Positions 1 to 8,281 of a stretch of DNA of 64,000 nt are shown piece after piece (position 1 is the first letter of the stretch; each line of letters starts with the position of its first letter). The translations under genes and the position numbers were made by a program. The notes beneath the pieces are model-generated. The model searched no databases, was not told where the DNA came from, and saw only the letters and a program-made list of their open reading frames with translations. This stretch comes from Tahibacter sp042701255 (GTDB taxonomy: Bacteria; Pseudomonadota; Gammaproteobacteria; Xanthomonadales; Rhodanobacteraceae): assembly GCF_042701255.1 (NCBI RefSeq), contig NZ_CP170554.1, forward strand, positions 5,332,001 through 5,396,000. The letters run 5' to 3'.

Positions 1-3
1 GAC

Positions 4-705
4 ATGGCCGAGCGGATGCTCGATCCGGGCCGTCGGCCGGGCCGGGGCCGAGGCCTCCGCGGAGGTCCCGGCGCCCCCAATGCCGCCGCACCGTCCGACG
101 ACGAGCTCGCCGATCGCCGCCTGCAGGCCGCCGAACATTTCGTCGCCAACGCGGTCGAGGCCGAGAAACGCTGCACCGGCGTCGACGCGTCGAAATTCAG
201 CGAATCCGCGGAATGGATACGTCAGGCCGCGATCGCCGGCGACCTCGAGGCCAAGCTCTGCTACGCGATCGCGCCGAACGAATGGAACCGCGACGTGCTG
301 TCGCCCGAATGGGTCGATTGGACCGAACGCTGGAACGGCGAGTCGAGCCGCCTCGTGCGCGAAGCGTTCGAAGGCGGCCTGCCCGAAGCCGCCGCGGTGC
401 TGTCGAACATGTACACCGCGTGGCAGCCGCGCGACGCGCGCCCGTGGAGCGGGCGTCTCGGCGAAGATCCGTATTGGGCCTATGCCTACGGCCTCGTCGC
501 GCAGCAGTCCTTGTCGCCGGCGCTGAGCACACGCTGGTCGGAAACCCTGCGCAGCCAGGCCTCAAGGCTCAGCAGCGAACAGATCGCGCAGGCGAACGCC
601 TGGGCCGCTGCCGCGCGCAGCCGCATCCGCTTCCAGGCCCCGGCCACCGGACCGGCGCCCGACAATTCGCTTTGCGGCAACGTACGCCGCGCCGGAGCCC
701 GCTGA
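4..705 (+). CDS. Sel1-like hypothetical protein, possibly 5'-truncated
   Basis: No specific function is recognised. The frame is open to base 1, so the gene may begin outside the window; ATG at 4 is only the first visible start. The first 35 residues are Arg/Gly/Pro-rich and look unlike the rest. The remainder is alpha-helical with Ala/Glu-rich stretches such as WIRQAAIAGDLEAKLCYA and LVREAFEGGLPEAAAVLSNMY, whose spacing resembles Sel1/TPR helices. The stop codon overlaps the next ATG (TGATG), so the two genes are translationally coupled. The partner has similar helical repeats, which suggests tandem paralogues. Sel1-like is an inference from repeat style. Confidence 0.6.
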   Translation: MAERMLDPGRRPGRGRGLRGGPGAPNAAAPSDDELADRRLQAAEHFVANAVEAEKRCTGVDASKFSESAEWIRQAAIAGDLEAKLCYAIAPNEWNRDVLSPEWVDWTERWNGESSRLVREAFEGGLPEAAAVLSNMYTAWQPRDARPWSGRLGEDPYWAYAYGLVAQQSLSPALSTRWSETLRSQASRLSSEQIAQANAWAAAARSRIRFQAPATGPAPDNSLCGNVRRAGAR

Positions 706-1700
706 TGCGCCGCTGGACCGCTCTGATCGCCGTCGTCCTCGGCTTCGCCTGCGGCTACGGCTATACGCACTATCGCGCAGCACCGCTGCCGGGCAGCGCC
801 GGCAACGCGACGACCGCCGCCGGCGACGACGCCGAGCGCAACGCGGCGCGCACCAGCGCCGCAGCTCGCGCGCCGCGGCGCAGTACCGACGTGGATGCCG
901 CGGCGCATCCGCTGCGCGCACGCGCGGCCGCATTGCCGCCGCCGGCGCGTCCGCCCGTCGCGGCATCGTGGTCGCCGCTGCTCGACAGCCTGCGCGAGCG
1001 CGCCGAGAACGGCGATGCGGCCGCCGCGAACGAATGGCTGCAGCGCGACGCGCGCTGCTTCGCGATGATGCCGCTGACGCCCGACGCCGGTGCGGCCTTG
1101 CCGACGCCGGGCTTCCTGCGCGCCGCATTCGGCGAACGCTCGCGGCTGGCATCGCTGGACCCCGACGTGCTCGCGGCCGCGACGAGCGGCGACGAGGCCG
1201 AACGCCGCCAGAAGCTCGGCGCCGCGCAGCAGCGTCTGCTCGACGAATGCCGCGGCTATGTGCCGCAGGCGCCGCAGCTGCGCTATGCACTGGCCGAGAT
1301 CGCCGCGCGCCTCGGCAGCGACAAGGATTTCTGGCGCTTCATCGACGAGCCGCCGTTTGCGCCGGGCTACAGCCGCGACACGGAACAGGCGCTGGACTGG
1401 GCACGCCGCGCACCGGCGCTGGTCTACGAGCGCGCCGTCGGCGGCGATGCCGAAGCGGCCTTTGCGCTCGGCGTGGCCTACGCGATCGACCGCGCGCGCG
1501 AGCTCGACGGCGACCGCTCGCACGGCCTGCTCGCCGCAGCGATCACGAACGATCCACTCCAGGCGTATCGCTGGCTCAGCGTCTATCTGCGCAGCCAGCC
1601 CGATCCGGATCAGGCCAACCGCGCACGCGCGCTGCTCAACCGCATGGGCACGGAACTCAGCGAAGAACAGCGCGCCGAAGCCGAGTATTGGACGCCCTGA
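705..1700 (+). CDS. membrane-anchored or secreted Sel1-like hypothetical protein
   Basis: A 331-residue protein whose start overlaps the stop of the preceding gene. Residues 1-20 (MRRWTALIAVVLGFACGYGY) form a signal peptide or single membrane anchor, followed by an Ala/Pro/Arg-rich linker to about residue 85. The rest is helical; YERAVGGDAEAAFALGVAYA near residue 250 and a later segment (LQAYRWLSVYLRS) resemble Sel1 repeats. Sel1 proteins are usually adaptors that bind other proteins, here probably in the periplasm. The two-gene unit ends at a strong terminator at 1822-1853. The exact role is unknown. Confidence 0.65.
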   Translation: MRRWTALIAVVLGFACGYGYTHYRAAPLPGSAGNATTAAGDDAERNAARTSAAARAPRRSTDVDAAAHPLRARAAALPPPARPPVAASWSPLLDSLRERAENGDAAAANEWLQRDARCFAMMPLTPDAGAALPTPGFLRAAFGERSRLASLDPDVLAAATSGDEAERRQKLGAAQQRLLDECRGYVPQAPQLRYALAEIAARLGSDKDFWRFIDEPPFAPGYSRDTEQALDWARRAPALVYERAVGGDAEAAFALGVAYAIDRARELDGDRSHGLLAAAITNDPLQAYRWLSVYLRSQPDPDQANRARALLNRMGTELSEEQRAEAEYWTP

Positions 1701-1821
1701 TCCGGCGAGCGCACCGGAACGATAGCGGCAACGGTGGCGGCACTCGCATTCGAGACGGGCATGCTCTGCATCGCGCACGACACGGTCCGCTGCACCACAG
1801 CGCTTTTGCCGGCCGCCCAAC

Positions 1822-1853
1822 GAAAAACGCCCCGGTGCTGCCGGGGCGTTTTC
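1822..1853. terminator. bidirectional intrinsic terminator
   Basis: Stem CGCCCCGG/CCGGGGCG with loop TGCTG, flanked by AAAAA on the left and TTTT on the right. It lies between the rightward Sel1-like pair and the leftward gene ending at 1876, so it can serve both strands. Confidence 0.85.
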
Positions 1854-1875
1854 GCTTTGCATGGCGCGGTGGAAC

Positions 1876-2196
1876 TTATTCGATCACGAATTCCTGGCCG
1901 TCGATCGCGCAGATGTCGACGCCGTATTCTTCGAGCGGTTCGTGGCCGGCGACTTCATAGCGGAAATCGTACTTGCAGGTCGACGTGCCGGAGATCGTGA
2001 CCTCCAGGGTGCCGCCGTTCGGAATCGTACCCTGCAGGATGTTGCTGCCCCACTCGCCGCTGGACGACGGACCGCCGTACAGCGCCTTCATCGTACCGCC
2101 GGTCTTGTTCACGACCGAGAAGCCGATGTCGCGCGCACTGGCGACGGACGAGCACAGAGCGAGCGCCGCGGCAGCGGCGAAGAGTGTCTTGCGCAT
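1876..2196 (-). CDS. small secreted hypothetical protein
   Basis: A 106-residue precursor. The ATG at 2196 was chosen because AGGGGA precedes it and because it begins a clean signal peptide (MRKTLFAAAAALALCSSVASA, cleavage near residue 21). The mature part of about 85 residues begins DIGFSVVNKTGG and contains two cysteines (near residues 74 and 96) that could form a disulfide in the periplasm. The VVNKTGG..L..L opening resembles small secreted proteins that are common in Xanthomonadales but uncharacterised. It is probably a beta-rich single-domain protein. The frame continues upstream of 2196, but no ribosome site supports a longer form. Confidence 0.8.
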   Translation of the reverse strand: MRKTLFAAAAALALCSSVASARDIGFSVVNKTGGTMKALYGGPSSSGEWGSNILQGTIPNGGTLEVTISGTSTCKYDFRYEVAGHEPLEEYGVDICAIDGQEFVIE

Positions 2197-2410
2197 GATT
2201 TTCCCCTGTTTGGCGTAATGCCGGGCGCAGACTAGCGCCCGCTGCAAACGGCCGGCAAGCGGCAATCGCGTGTCCGTAATACGCCGATTCATCCGGCGAA
2301 TCCGGCGCGCGCCGAATGATCTTTTCGTCCGCCGTTCTGCGCTTTTTGCCGCCGCTTCGATGCTTGCCCAAAGTGTGCAGGCACGAGCACGACCGTCGCT
2401 GCCGGGCAAC

Positions 2411-2439
2411 GGAGGAAAGGCGCATCGCGCCCTTCCTCC
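2411..2439. terminator. hairpin downstream of the PHP hydrolase
   Basis: Inverted repeat GGAGGAAAGGCGC / GCGCCCTTCCTCC with one mismatch and a 3-base loop, eight bases beyond the stop of the leftward gene ending at 2447. There is no strong T tract on the minus strand, so termination is likely but unproven. Confidence 0.55.
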
Positions 2440-2446
2440 GCCACCG

Positions 2447-4906
2447 TCACTGCGTCAGCAGACTGACGTCGTCGATCAGGAACGAGGTCGCCGTCTGCGT
2501 TCCTTCGACACCCTTGAAGTAGATGCGCAGGGTCTGACCCTTGTAGGCGCCAAGATCAAAGCTCTTCTGACTGTAGCCGCCCGGTCCCTGCAGGTTGGAA
2601 TACGTCGCCAGGGTCGCGACGACGGCATCGCTGCTGTTGCGCAGCTGCACGCTCAGCGTGTCCCAGGCCTGCGTCGTCGAGGTCTCGTCGGTGACCACGT
2701 CGAGCCAGAACGACAAGGTGGCCTGCGTCGCGGCAGCCGGAATCGTCACGGTCTGGTAGACCGTGTCGGTGTGCGCGCTGCCGTAGCCGTTGAGCCAGGC
2801 CTTCCAGCTGCCGCCGTGCGCAGTCGCACCGGCAGCGTTCGTGATCACGCCCGAGGTCGCGGTCCAGGAACCGCTGCCCGATTCGAAGCCGCCGTTGACG
2901 ATGCGCTGCACGGGCGTGACGACGGTATTGCTGACCGTGAAGCTCACGGCGGCGGAGTCGCCGCTGTTGCCGGCCGCGTCGAATGCACGCGCGACGAGGC
3001 TGTGCGTGCCGTTGCTCAGGCCCGTGGAGTCGAGGCTCAGCGAATACGGCGCACTGCTGTCGCTGCCCTTGAGCACACCGTCGACGAGGAAGTCCACGCG
3101 CGTGACGCCGACGTTGTCCGACGCCGTCGCGTTCAAGGCAATCGTGCCGCTGCTGCCGGCGACCGTCGCGCTGGCCGTCGGCCGCGTCGTGTCGCCGCCG
3201 CTGCCCTGGTTCACCCAGACCGGCGCGGACCAGAGGATCTTGCCGTCGTCCTGCGTGACCTTGGCGTAGTAGAAGTGCGCGCCGGCGGCCGGCGTGATCG
3301 TGACGCTGGCCGTCGTCGCGAGCTGCGTCACCGTGCCGTTGCGGCCCGGCACGCCCTCGTAAATGCGCACCTGCGACGCCGTGCGGCCGGCGCTGCTCGC
3401 GAAGTTCGCAACGAGATTCAGGCTGCCGGCATTGTCGAAGCGCTCGCCCATGAGGCGGCCGTTCGCGGTCAGGATCAGCTGCGAGTTCTTGTCCATGGTC
3501 GCGAACACGCGGCGCGCCTTCAGCGCGGCGACGAAGCTCGCTTCGTTCAGCGCCGTGCCGGTCGGCAGCAGCACGCCGGTGCGGTTGGTGTACGAGGCGC
3601 CCCAGTTCGCGCAGTGGTTGTCCTGGTTGCTGGTCGGCGCGACGTGGAAGCCGCGCTCGAGCAGCTTGTTGAACGCGCTCTCGTAGGTGCTGCGGCCGGT
3701 TTCGGTCTCGGTGGTGTTGGACGAGAACGCCGACGTGTTGAGGATTTCCGCAGCGACCATGACTTCGTCGCCGTCGGCGCTGTAGCCCATGACCGTGCCG
3801 CCGACCGGGAACTGGTCGGCCGTGTCCGGATGATTGAACTGGCCGATCCAGCCGCGGCTGCGCATGGTCGTATACAAGGCACCATAGTTGCTCTTGGGCG
3901 TCGACAGATCGCCGATCAGCTGGCCGGAGCTGTTGGTTTCCCAGTTCGCGAGCAGGTTGCCGTTGACGATGTTCAGATGACCGCCGCCGGAGATCACGCC
4001 CCATTCCATGCCGTAGAGCGCGAGAAAGCCCGGATTGGCCGTGTTGAAACTGCTCGCGGCGCTGCGCCCGGCCGCATAGCGGTTGTGCGCGACGGTAGTG
4101 CTGGCCGACGTGTTCGTCGACGAGGAACCGTCGAAATAGTGGTTGTGCTCCGAGGTCATCAGGAAATCGAGACCGCGGTTGCGCGCATACGGGAATGCGT
4201 CGGCCGGACCGTACTGGCCGCTCTGCGCCGGCTGCGACGACGAGCACGAAGCGATCGCACCGCCGCCGTCGGAATCGTTGGTCTGGCTGTGCAGATTGCC
4301 GAGATAGATCGTGTACGGCAGCGCACCGGTCGCCGGCGTGCTCTTGGCGATCTCGCCGGCGGCACCGACGGCCAGGCCGGCGAACGTGGGCATGACCGGC
4401 CGGGCCGGCGCGCCGAGCTCGATGTCCCACTGCTGCTCGATCGCGTGACCGGCCACGGCCAGCGCCTGCTCGACGCGCTGCGGCAGGTCGCCGGGCAAGG
4501 TACGCAGCAGCAGCGGCTCGCCGCTGACGGCCTGCAGGATCACGCGATAGTGGCCGGCGGCCGGCGCGCGCCGCAGCGCATCGCGGCCGTCCCAGGGCAC
4601 GCGCACGTCGACCGGCTTGCCGTAGAACGGCGCCTCGCCATACCAGGACTGCACCGTGCGGCCGGCTTCGTCCTCGATACGCAGGCGCCAGGCCACGGTG
4701 GCCGGATCCAGCGCATCGGGATAGCTGAAATGCAGCACGAACTCGCGCGCATCAAAGCTCTCGCCGCGATACGGCGCTTCCAGCGTCGCCTCGAACTCGT
4801 GATGGTCGGGGCTGGCCGCCCCGGCATTGATGCTGACTGCGGCGATCGACAGCAAGCCGAACGCCGCGCTCAGGGCCCCCGCCCCGGAACGCTTGCTCTT
4901 GCCCAT
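2447..4906 (-). CDS. secreted CehA/McbA-type PHP metallohydrolase with Ig-like and jelly-roll modules
   Basis: An 819-residue exported protein; GGGGAGGAAG precedes the ATG at 4906, and residues 1-31 form the signal peptide. The core (about 195-500) is a PHP-type metal-dependent hydrolase: LGNLHSQTN (202-210), TSEHNH (251-256), YGMEWG near 300, QFNHPD (356-361) and SNQDNH (426-431) supply the His/Asp/Glu ligands for the metal cluster. A bacterial Ig-like domain (about 575-665, with TASDNVGVTRVDF) and a C-terminal galactose-binding-like jelly roll (about 670-819, starting NGGFESG) follow. CehA/McbA relatives hydrolyse phosphate or carbamate esters. The substrate here is unknown; a polymer-bound phosphodiester is possible given the binding modules. 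Confidence 0.85.
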   Translation of the reverse strand: MGKSKRSGAGALSAAFGLLSIAAVSINAGAASPDHHEFEATLEAPYRGESFDAREFVLHFSYPDALDPATVAWRLRIEDEAGRTVQSWYGEAPFYGKPVDVRVPWDGRDALRRAPAAGHYRVILQAVSGEPLLLRTLPGDLPQRVEQALAVAGHAIEQQWDIELGAPARPVMPTFAGLAVGAAGEIAKSTPATGALPYTIYLGNLHSQTNDSDGGGAIASCSSSQPAQSGQYGPADAFPYARNRGLDFLMTSEHNHYFDGSSSTNTSASTTVAHNRYAAGRSAASSFNTANPGFLALYGMEWGVISGGGHLNIVNGNLLANWETNSSGQLIGDLSTPKSNYGALYTTMRSRGWIGQFNHPDTADQFPVGGTVMGYSADGDEVMVAAEILNTSAFSSNTTETETGRSTYESAFNKLLERGFHVAPTSNQDNHCANWGASYTNRTGVLLPTGTALNEASFVAALKARRVFATMDKNSQLILTANGRLMGERFDNAGSLNLVANFASSAGRTASQVRIYEGVPGRNGTVTQLATTASVTITPAAGAHFYYAKVTQDDGKILWSAPVWVNQGSGGDTTRPTASATVAGSSGTIALNATASDNVGVTRVDFLVDGVLKGSDSSAPYSLSLDSTGLSNGTHSLVARAFDAAGNSGDSAAVSFTVSNTVVTPVQRIVNGGFESGSGSWTATSGVITNAAGATAHGGSWKAWLNGYGSAHTDTVYQTVTIPAAATQATLSFWLDVVTDETSTTQAWDTLSVQLRNSSDAVVATLATYSNLQGPGGYSQKSFDLGAYKGQTLRIYFKGVEGTQTATSFLIDDVSLLTQ

Positions 4907-5472
4907 GTTGCTTCCTCCCCAAAGCGCCGGATGGCGCGAAATCGCGAAGGTATAGCGGCCGCCTGTTGCAGCCGGGTGTCATGCCCGCGACGGCGCGCGC
5001 AAGGCGCGGCGGCACATCGGTGCAGACGGGGCGGCAAAGGCGACGGGACGACGAACGACCTGCGGGTCCGCCGCGCGCGCGTTCCGCGCCGGCCGGCGAA
5101 CCGCAAAGAAATGGACAAAAGCGCGCGCACCTTACGCAGGCGGCAGGGGACGTTTCGTGACGCAATCGGCGCTGCGGGACAGAACTGTCGTGGCCGTGGG
5201 CGGAAGGAAAAACGCGGGCAGCGGGCGCCGCGAAAGAAGCGACACGGCAACCTTCCTGGTCGCCGTGTCCGGGCCCATGCGCAGCTCTCGGACTGCGCCT
5301 GCTCCCCCTGGTAATCGGGCGGCTGCGCTTGAGCGGCGGCCGCAAGGGACGCGCAAGACTAGCCGCCCCCTACCCGGCGCGCCACGGCAGTCACATTTGT
5401 TTGCAGTTGGCGCCGGCTAGGCCGGTCGGCGGAACCGGAGCGCGGCCATCTGGGCGCCTGGCCGGAGCGCCG
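4907..5472. other. gene-free stretch
   Basis: This stretch lies upstream of the PHP hydrolase and downstream of the QEGLA gene, both on the minus strand. It holds the ribosome site of the PHP gene (4911-4920) and presumably its promoter. Open frames here are Arg/Pro-rich without ribosome sites. I see no RNA gene, repeat or terminator. Confidence 0.6.
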
Positions 5473-6753
5473 CTAGACGCCGAGCACGAGGTCGTCGGCC
5501 TCGACCGCGGCGATGCGGATGTGGTTGGCGAACAGCGAGAACGCGAGCATGCCGGCCAGACCGTTGACGCGCTGCACCCAGGGCGGCAGGTACAGCGGCT
5601 CGGCGATGTAGCCCGAGGCGAAATACGGTTCCAGCGCGATGACGTCGTGCAGCGCCATCTTGCCGGCGAACAGCGCGCGCGACAGGTTCAGCCGGCTGTT
5701 CTTGAGGGTCCAGCGGAAGAAGGTGTGCACGGTCAGCAGGCCGTGCAGGTAGACGTTGTCCTTGGTGAAGGCCGCGCCGCCCTGCACCGGCACGCCGCGG
5801 AACACGCGCTGGGTCGAGGAGAAGCTGTCGGACTCGGTCTGGCCGGCGTCGAGGAAATACTGGAACACCTCGATGAAGTCGGCGCCGCACAGGGCCATGT
5901 CGATCGCGACGATGCGCAGCGAAATGCGCTTCATGCGTTCGATGTCGATGGAGCCGGACATGAGCTCGGCGAACACGGCCAGACCTTCCTGGGTCGCAGT
6001 CACGCGCGGCGAGGAGCGGCCCAGCGATTTCAGATGCGGCTGCTCGCGGCCGTTGAGGCCGGTCAGCGAATGCACGAAGGCTTCGTGCTCCAGCAGCTGA
6101 TGGCGGTCGTATTCGGTGAAACAGGTGGCCGAGCGCAGGCGGATGCGCGTCGGTCCGGCCGCGGCCTTGGCGATCAGATCCGGATCGATCTCGACCTGGA
6201 TCTTGTGCGAATGGAAGAACTCGTCGAGCCGCGTCTGCAGATCCGTCTGCAGGGTTTCGGCCGGTATGCAGTAGTCGGCCTCGCTGGAGAGGATTTCCTG
6301 GTCCAGCTCGCCGGCCAGGCCGATGAAATGCCGCGCCGCGTCGAGGTTGGTCTGTTCCGAACCCGGCAGGCGGTCGCCGGGCTGGCCGTAAAGGCGGATG
6401 GAATGCCCGGTGACGGCCGCCGTGCCGACCGAATGCAGCAGCTCGGTCGCGATGCGCCATGATTCGGCGCTGCGGCGCAGGTAGTCGCCGATCGGGTGGC
6501 CCGCGTCGGCTTCGCGGCCGATCGCGGCGAGCTCGTCGGCTGCCTCGTGCAGATCCGGCGGTTCGTAGCGCACATCGGGCAGGCTGCGGAAACCGCGCTG
6601 CCAGTTGCTCAGGAAGCGCCGCTGCGCCGAGGCCGGCCAGCTGACGACCTGCAGCAGGCGTATGCCGCGGATCGCGGCGACCAGGCGCGCATCGAGCGCC
6701 GTACAGCGTTCGAGGGCGCGGGCTTCGACGGCATCCAGGGCGACGGCGTTCAT
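5473..6753 (-). CDS. QEGLA-motif (DUF1704) metallopeptidase-like protein
   Basis: A 426-residue cytoplasmic protein of the family annotated as flavohemoglobin expression-modulating QEGLA motif protein (DUF1704). The ATG at 6753 fits the family N-terminus. Residues 223-228 read HEAFVH, a HExxxH zinc site, and 255-259 read QEGLA, whose Glu256 can be the third ligand. The same HExxxH plus distal Glu arrangement is found in the eukaryotic DUF1704 enzyme MATCAP (KIAA0895L), a tubulin tyrosine carboxypeptidase, so peptidase activity is plausible. Bacterial substrates are unknown. It stands alone, with a promoter region of 146 bases shared with the divergent FAH gene. The family call is firm; the function is inferred. 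Confidence 0.85.
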   Translation of the reverse strand: MNAVALDAVEARALERCTALDARLVAAIRGIRLLQVVSWPASAQRRFLSNWQRGFRSLPDVRYEPPDLHEAADELAAIGREADAGHPIGDYLRRSAESWRIATELLHSVGTAAVTGHSIRLYGQPGDRLPGSEQTNLDAARHFIGLAGELDQEILSSEADYCIPAETLQTDLQTRLDEFFHSHKIQVEIDPDLIAKAAAGPTRIRLRSATCFTEYDRHQLLEHEAFVHSLTGLNGREQPHLKSLGRSSPRVTATQEGLAVFAELMSGSIDIERMKRISLRIVAIDMALCGADFIEVFQYFLDAGQTESDSFSSTQRVFRGVPVQGGAAFTKDNVYLHGLLTVHTFFRWTLKNSRLNLSRALFAGKMALHDVIALEPYFASGYIAEPLYLPPWVQRVNGLAGMLAFSLFANHIRIAAVEADDLVLGV

Positions 6754-6899
6754 GCGGCGGACTATAGCGCGCGACGTCGCCGGTTGCGGACGCCGCCGCG
6801 CGGGCGTGCGCCTTGCCGCGACGGCCGCTTGGCAAGCCCTTCGCCGCGCCCTTAACGTAGCGGACCGCATTCCCGCGATTCCCCCGATCGAGGTCGTCC

Positions 6900-7586
6900 A
6901 TGAGCTTCGTGTTTCCCGCCGCACCGGCTGCCAGCGTTCCGGTGCTCGACAGCGAACTGCGCTTTCCGGTCCATCGCATCTACTGCGTCGGCCGCAACTA
7001 CGCCGATCACGCCAAGGAAATGGGCGCGACGGTCGACCGCAGCCAGCCCACGTTCTTCCTGAAGCCCTCCGACGCGGTCGTGACCGACGGCCGCGATGTG
7101 CCGTATCCGAGCGCGACGACCGACCTGCATCACGAAGTCGAGATGGTCGTCGCCCTGCGCTCGGGCGGCCGCGACATTCCGGTCGACGGCGCGCTGGAAC
7201 ACGTCTATGCCTACGGCGTCGGCCTGGATCTGACCCGCCGCGACCTGCAGGCCGTGGCCAAGGCCAAGAGCCTGCCCTGGGACATCGCCAAGGGTTTCGA
7301 CGCCTCCGCGCCCATCTCCGCGCTGCGCCCGGTCGCCGCCGGCGCGCATCCGCAGCACGCGACCCTGTCGCTGCTCGTCAACGGCGAGCCGCGCCAGAAC
7401 GCCGACGTCGGCGACATGGTGTTCAGCGTGGCCGAGATCATTCACGAGCTGTCCAAGCTGTTCGAGCTCGCCGCCGGCGATCTGATCTTCACCGGCACGC
7501 CGGCCGGCGTGGCCGCGCTGGCGCGCGGCGACGTGTTCGAGGCCAGCCTCGGCGGCGTCGCCAGCCTGCACGGGCGCATCGTCTGA
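6900..7586 (+). CDS. fumarylacetoacetate hydrolase family protein
   Basis: A 228-residue single-domain FAH protein resembling fumarylpyruvate hydrolase/YcgM, which cleaves C-C bonds in beta-diketo acids or decarboxylates oxaloacetate. Visible family signatures are YCVGRNYADHAKEMG (28-42), FFLKPSDAV, the metal-binding HHEVEMVV (near 78-85) with a later Asp in VGLDLTRRD, KGFDASAP, and FTGTPAGV near the C-terminus. GAGG lies upstream of the ATG. Length and motif order match complete family members. No aromatic-degradation genes adjoin it, so the substrate cannot be assigned; a housekeeping metabolite-repair role is as likely as catabolism. Confidence 0.9.
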   Translation: MSFVFPAAPAASVPVLDSELRFPVHRIYCVGRNYADHAKEMGATVDRSQPTFFLKPSDAVVTDGRDVPYPSATTDLHHEVEMVVALRSGGRDIPVDGALEHVYAYGVGLDLTRRDLQAVAKAKSLPWDIAKGFDASAPISALRPVAAGAHPQHATLSLLVNGEPRQNADVGDMVFSVAEIIHELSKLFELAAGDLIFTGTPAGVAALARGDVFEASLGGVASLHGRIV

Positions 7587-7655
7587 ACCGGGTACGCCGC
7601 CGCACGGGCCAGACCGTGCGGCGGGTCGCAGGCCTGCTGTAAACATCGCGACACG

Positions 7656-7695
7656 GCGGCTGTTCACTCCGGGTGGCTTCGGGTACAACAGCCGC
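7656..7695. promoter_or_regulatory. inverted repeat upstream of mscL
   Basis: GCGGCTGTT (7656-7664) and AACAGCCGC (7687-7695) form a perfect 9-base inverted repeat with a 22-base spacer in the FAH-mscL gap, 46 bases before the mscL start. It could be a terminator-like stem for the FAH gene without a T tract, or a regulator site for mscL. Confidence 0.4.
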
Positions 7696-7740
7696 GCGGC
7701 AGGGGGCCGCGACTTCCAGCGCAGTCACCAGGAGACGGAA

Positions 7741-8145
7741 ATGAGCTTCTTCAGCGAGTTCAAGGCATTCGCGATGCGCGGCAACGTCATCGACCTCGCG
7801 GTCGGCGTGGTCATCGGCGCAGCGTTCGGCAAGATCGTCACGTCGCTGGTCGACCAGGTGATCATGCCGCCGATAGGCATGCTGATCGGCGGCGTCGACT
7901 TCTCGGCCTACAAATGGGTGCTGCAGGCCGCAGGCCCCGACGGCAAGGGCGAAGTCGCGATCCAGTTCGGCGCATTCCTCAATACGATGATCCAGTTCGC
8001 GATCGTCGCGTTCGCGATCTTCCTCGTCGTCAAGCTCATGAACCGCCTGATCAAGAAGACCGAGGAAGCACCCGCGCCGCCGCCGGCCGACGTGGTGCTG
8101 CTGACCGAGATCCGCGATCTGCTCAAGAACAACCCGCCGCGCTGA
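7741..8145 (+). CDS. mscL: large-conductance mechanosensitive channel MscL
   Basis: A 134-residue protein very close to the usual 136. The N-terminal helix and first membrane segment carry the hallmark FKAFAMRGNVIDLAVGVVIG (8-27), followed by FGKIV, a periplasmic loop with GVDFSAY, the second membrane segment (about 79-99, FAIVAFAIFLVVKLMNRL) and the cytoplasmic helix LLTEIRDLLK. The channel opens as a pentamer in the inner membrane when turgor stretches the bilayer and releases solutes during osmotic downshock. AGGAGA precedes the ATG at good spacing. It appears monocistronic. Confidence 0.97.
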   Translation: MSFFSEFKAFAMRGNVIDLAVGVVIGAAFGKIVTSLVDQVIMPPIGMLIGGVDFSAYKWVLQAAGPDGKGEVAIQFGAFLNTMIQFAIVAFAIFLVVKLMNRLIKKTEEAPAPPPADVVLLTEIRDLLKNNPPR

Positions 8146-8281
8146 TCCGCTGCCACGCCGCCGCCCGGCGGCGCGGCCCGTACGGCGCGGCGGCGGCGAC
8201 CGCCGCCGCGCCTGAGAGAAGCAGCGCCCGACCGGCAGTCTCGCAGCAGGGAATCTACGTTCCTCTGCCTGCGAGACGACG

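Noticed and set aside
2270..5314. A 1014-codon frame on the plus strand
   Set aside because: Antisense to the PHP hydrolase; Arg/Ala-rich with no recognised motif or ribosome site.
5157..5420. A possible small gene in the gap before the QEGLA gene
   Set aside because: Basic and Pro-rich, no ribosome site, no conserved pattern; kept as non-coding.
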